Part shown: positions 61,258 to 64,000 of the stretch, piece after piece
Layout: each line of letters starts with the position of its first letter
How positions within the stretch are numbered: position 1 is the stretch's first letter
Notes under the pieces: model-generated
What the model was told of the DNA's origin: nothing
Seen by the model: the letters and a program-made list of their open reading frames with translations, nothing else
Database searches by the model: none
Translations under genes and position numbers: made by a program
DNA from: Shinella zoogloeoides
GTDB lineage: Bacteria > Pseudomonadota > Alphaproteobacteria > Rhizobiales > Rhizobiaceae
Length of the DNA: 64,000 nt
NCBI RefSeq assembly: GCF_033705735.1
Contig: NZ_CP131130.1
Span: forward strand, 871,001 to 935,000
Direction of reading: 5' to 3'

Positions 61258-64000
61258 TTAGAAGAAGCCGCGGCGTTGCCACCAGCCGCCCTTCTTGGGC
61301 TTTTCGGACTCGTCTTCCTGCGCGCCTTCCTTGGCGGTGGAAGACTTCACCACCGGTTCGGAGGCGATGTTGCTGATGTCGCGGTTCGCGCGGACCGGCT
61401 TCGCCGGCTCGGCAAGATCGGCGGCGGCCGTCTCGACTTCCGGTTCGACCGGCGTGGCTTCGGCTGCCGGCTCGGCCGGAACCGGCGCGGGCTGTGCCTC
61501 GACCTCGCTACGGGCGGCTTCGTCGGCCGGCGTTTCGGCTGCGGCCTTGGCGCGGCTGCGGCGCGCGCGCTTCGGCTTGGCGGGCGCCTCTTCGGCAACC
61601 GGCTCGGCCGGCGCTTCCTCGGCGGCGACGTCTACCTCGGCCTCGACAGCGACGGCATCTTCCGACGCGTCCTCGTCGCTTTCGCCATCACCTTCGGCGT
61701 CGTCGCCATCGGCTGCTGCTTCCACGCCGTCTTCGGGGCGGTTGCGGCGGCCACCGCGCTTGCCGCGGCGGCGGCGCTTGCGGCGCGTCTCGGACGAATC
61801 GTCGGCATCGGCCTGTGCGGTTTCCTGGCCGTCGTCGCCTTCCGCCTCGTCATCGTCGAGGACGTCCTCGTCGCCGGCCTGTTCGCCGCCGAAGGAGGCC
61901 GTATCGGTGCCTTCGCCATTCTCGCGGCCACGGCCGCGACGGCGGCGGCGGCGCTTGCGCTTGTTGCGGCCGTTCTCGTCGGAGGAGGCGGACGGCGAGG
62001 CCTGGCCCGCAGCGGCGGGACGTGCGTCTTCTTCCTCTTCGTCGATCTCGTCCTCGATCACGACGTCGTCTTCTTCCGGCTCCGGCTCGAAATGCAGGAG
62101 CTGTTCGATCTTGACCGGGTTCTCGACGGGCTCGCCGCGGTCGATCGCGAAGTGCTGCGCGCCGACATGGGCGTCGGCCTCGATGATGATGGCGACGCCG
62201 AAGCGGGCCTCATAGTCGATAATCGTGCCGCGCTTGTGGTTGAGCAGGTAGAGCGCGATGTCCGGCGTGGTACGGACGGTGATGTCGTGCGTCGTGTTCT
62301 TGAGGAGATATTCCTCGATGCCGCGCAGGACATGCAGCGCGACCGACGACTGCGAGCGGATATGGCCCGTGCCGTTGCAGTGCGGGCAGGTCTGCATGGT
62401 CGATTCGAGAACCGAGGCGCGGATGCGCTGGCGCGACATTTCGAGTAGGCCGAAATGCGAGATGCGGCCGACCTGGATGCGCGCGCGGTCGTTCTTGAGA
62501 TGGTCCTTCAGACGCTTCTCGACGGCCCGGTTGTTGCGCTTCTCCTCCATGTCGATGAAGTCGATGACGACGAGGCCGGCAAGGTCGCGCAGGCGCAGCT
62601 GGCGCGCCACTTCTTCCGCCGCTTCCAGGTTCGTCTGGAGCGCGGTCTCCTCAATGGAGTGCTCGCGCGTCGAGCGGCCGGAGTTGACGTCGATCGAGAC
62701 GAGCGCCTCGGTCTGGTTGATGATGATGTAGCCGCCGGACTTCAGCGTCACCTGCGGCTGCAGCATGCGGTCGAGCTGGGCTTCGATGCCCGAGCGCGAG
62801 AAGATCGGATGCACGTCGCGGTAGGGCTGGACGACCTTCGCATGGCTCGGCATCAGCATCTTCATGAAGGCTTTCGCCTCGCGGTAGCCTTCCTCGCCGG
62901 CAACGACGATCTCGCTGATGTCCTTGTTGTAGAGGTCGCGGATCGAGCGCTTGATGAGCGAGCCTTCCTCATAGACGAGGCAGGGCGCGGTGGAGGCGAG
63001 CGTCAGCGTGCGGACGTTCTCCCACAGGCGCATCAGGTATTCGAAGTCGCGCTTGACCTCGACGCGGGTGCGGTTCGCGCCGGCGGTGCGGAGAATCACG
63101 CCCATGCCCTGCGGAACCTCGAGGTCGCGGGCGATTTCCTTCAGGCGCTTGCGGTCCTGCAGATTGGTGATCTTGCGGGAAATGCCGCCGCCGCGCGCCG
63201 TGTTCGGCATCAGGACGGAGTAGCGGCCGGCGAGCGACAGGTACGTGGTGAGAGCCGCGCCCTTGTTGCCGCGCTCTTCCTTGGCGACCTGCACGAGCAG
63301 GATCTGGCGACGCTTGATGACTTCCTGGATGCGGTACTGCTTGCGCGGCTTGCGCTGCACACGGTCCGGCACCTCTTCCATGGCGTCTTCGGCGCCGACG
63401 GATTCGATGACTTCCTTTTCCTCGCCGTTGTGATCGTCATCATCGTCGTCATCGCGGCGGCGACGGCCGCGCTTGCGCTCGGCCGGCTCGGAGATCTCGT
63501 CGGTATCGACGGCCATGGCCATCGCGCCGCCGGGCGTCTCGTCGTCGCTGCCCTCGCTGGGAGCGGCGGCTTCCTCGGCGGCCGGTGCTTCTTCTTCGGT
63601 CTTCGTCTTGGCCTTGCGGGTGCGGCGGGGCTTCTTCGGCTTTTCGGCCGGCGCTTCCTCGGCGGCAAGATCGGCGGAGGCCTCGGCGACTTCCGGCTCG
63701 GCCGGTGCTTCGGCTACGGTTTCCTCGACGGCCGCGGCGGCCTCAACCTCGACCTCGGCCGGTGCTTCGCTCTCCTCGGAGGCGCGCGTGCCCGTCTCGA
63801 TCGGCTCGATATCGTCGTCGCGGCGATGTTCCTCGGCCTCGGCTTTCAGGAGAGCCTGACGATCGGCGAGGGGGATCTGGTAGTAATCCGGGTGGATTTC
63901 GGCGAAGGCCAGGAAGCCGTGGCGGTTGCCGCCGTAATCGACGAAGGCCGCCTGGAGCGACGGTTCGACGCGCGTGACCTTGGCAAGGTAGATATTGCCG
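61258..64000 (-). CDS. rne: Ribonuclease E (5' end outside window)
   Basis: Essential endoribonuclease and scaffold of the degradosome. About 913 residues are visible; the start lies beyond the right edge. At the right edge the S1 domain is being read (GNIYLAKVTRVEPSLQAAFV, then VDYGGNRHGFLAFAEIHPDY). It is interrupted by a long acidic Glu/Ala/Pro-rich insert, as in other alphaproteobacteria. The catalytic core has DVNSGRST and the CPHCNGTGHIRS zinc link. The low-complexity C-terminal half ends in GGWWQRRGFF, like the GWW peptide that binds PNPase in Caulobacter. Its own terminator follows. Confidence 0.95.
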   Translation of the reverse strand, partial: GNIYLAKVTRVEPSLQAAFVDYGGNRHGFLAFAEIHPDYYQIPLADRQALLKAEAEEHRRDDDIEPIETGTRASEESEAPAEVEVEAAAAVEETVAEAPAEPEVAEASADLAAEEAPAEKPKKPRRTRKAKTKTEEEAPAAEEAAAPSEGSDDETPGGAMAMAVDTDEISEPAERKRGRRRRDDDDDDDHNGEEKEVIESVGAEDAMEEVPDRVQRKPRKQYRIQEVIKRRQILLVQVAKEERGNKGAALTTYLSLAGRYSVLMPNTARGGGISRKITNLQDRKRLKEIARDLEVPQGMGVILRTAGANRTRVEVKRDFEYLMRLWENVRTLTLASTAPCLVYEEGSLIKRSIRDLYNKDISEIVVAGEEGYREAKAFMKMLMPSHAKVVQPYRDVHPIFSRSGIEAQLDRMLQPQVTLKSGGYIIINQTEALVSIDVNSGRSTREHSIEETALQTNLEAAEEVARQLRLRDLAGLVVIDFIDMEEKRNNRAVEKRLKDHLKNDRARIQVGRISHFGLLEMSRQRIRASVLESTMQTCPHCNGTGHIRSQSSVALHVLRGIEEYLLKNTTHDITVRTTPDIALYLLNHKRGTIIDYEARFGVAIIIEADAHVGAQHFAIDRGEPVENPVKIEQLLHFEPEPEEDDVVIEDEIDEEEEDARPAAAGQASPSASSDENGRNKRKRRRRRRGRGRENGEGTDTASFGGEQAGDEDVLDDDEAEGDDGQETAQADADDSSETRRKRRRRGKRGGRRNRPEDGVEAAADGDDAEGDGESDEDASEDAVAVEAEVDVAAEEAPAEPVAEEAPAKPKRARRSRAKAAAETPADEAARSEVEAQPAPVPAEPAAEATPVEPEVETAAADLAEPAKPVRANRDISNIASEPVVKSSTAKEGAQEDESEKPKKGGWWQRRGFF

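Noticed and set aside
61400..62100. Glu/Ala/Pro and Arg-rich low-complexity runs in rne as possible repeats or a fusion
   Set aside because: Low-complexity acidic and basic segments are normal in the C-terminal half of alphaproteobacterial RNase E.
1..64000. Search for CRISPR arrays, insertion sequences, integrase or prophage genes, att sites
   Set aside because: None seen: no regularly spaced repeats, no transposase or integrase motif, and all long frames fit conserved chromosomal genes.

Overview
The window is 64 kb of a high-GC alphaproteobacterial chromosome. Gene content and order point to the Rhizobiaceae (Rhizobium/Agrobacterium/Shinella/Ensifer group): the nuo operon runs into birA and RNase J, lolCD precedes dnaE, divK-pleD faces a dinB with an N-terminal zinc ribbon, and the orders pyrB-pyrC-plsY-dprA-topA-rnr and NDUFA12-DUF2155-aat-accC-accB-aroQ are kept. 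The genus is an inference from gene order and protein sequence. I see no insertion sequence, prophage, CRISPR array, tRNA or rRNA; this is core chromosome.

Layout. 1-11.5 kb: the end of nuoG, then nuoHIJKLMN, birA and rnj, all on the + strand. 11.5-17 kb: a palindromic intergenic element, methylmalonyl-CoA epimerase, a DUF1467 protein, a 719-bp geneless gap with a strong minus-strand terminator, then proS and the lipoprotein exporter lolC/E-lolD. 17.2-21.2 kb: a perfect SOS box, a 28-residue single-span membrane peptide and dnaE. 21.2-26.3 kb: a LysR/EamA divergent pair, an L,D-transpeptidase, dinB with its own SOS box, and a DUF3572 gene. 26.4-29 kb: divK-pleD (cell-cycle and c-di-GMP signalling), a candidate sRNA, and rpmG. 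29-41 kb: a long minus-strand run from pyrB through a dihydroorotase-like pyrC, plsY, dprA, topA, rnr, DUF983, NUDIX and an MFS transporter. 41-53 kb: mixed metabolism, small membrane proteins, ruvX, gatCAB split by a GNAT/YjhX pair and an Rrf2-FAD oxidoreductase unit. 53-64 kb: tandem near-identical small secreted proteins, the complex I accessory subunit NDUFA12, DUF2155, aat, accCB, aroQ, a DsbA-like protein, an aminotransferase, an SDR and RNase E, which runs off the right edge.

Links between genes. Complex I is represented twice, by nuo at the left end and by the NDUFA12 homologue 45 kb away. DNA-damage functions recur: two exact GAAC-N7-GAAC boxes precede a SidA-like peptide plus dnaE, and dinB. 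TopA and a YjhX-family protein occur in the same window; the E. coli YjhX protein is a topoisomerase I inhibitor. RNA turnover is covered by RNase J, RNase R and RNase E.

The observations most worth following are the SOS-box micropeptide before dnaE, the YjhX/GNAT convergent pair, two unannotated candidate sRNA loci (pleD-rpmG and upstream of proS), the dihydroorotase homologue without its HxH metal motif, and the family of palindromic intergenic elements, one of which has 31-bp perfect terminal inverted repeats.
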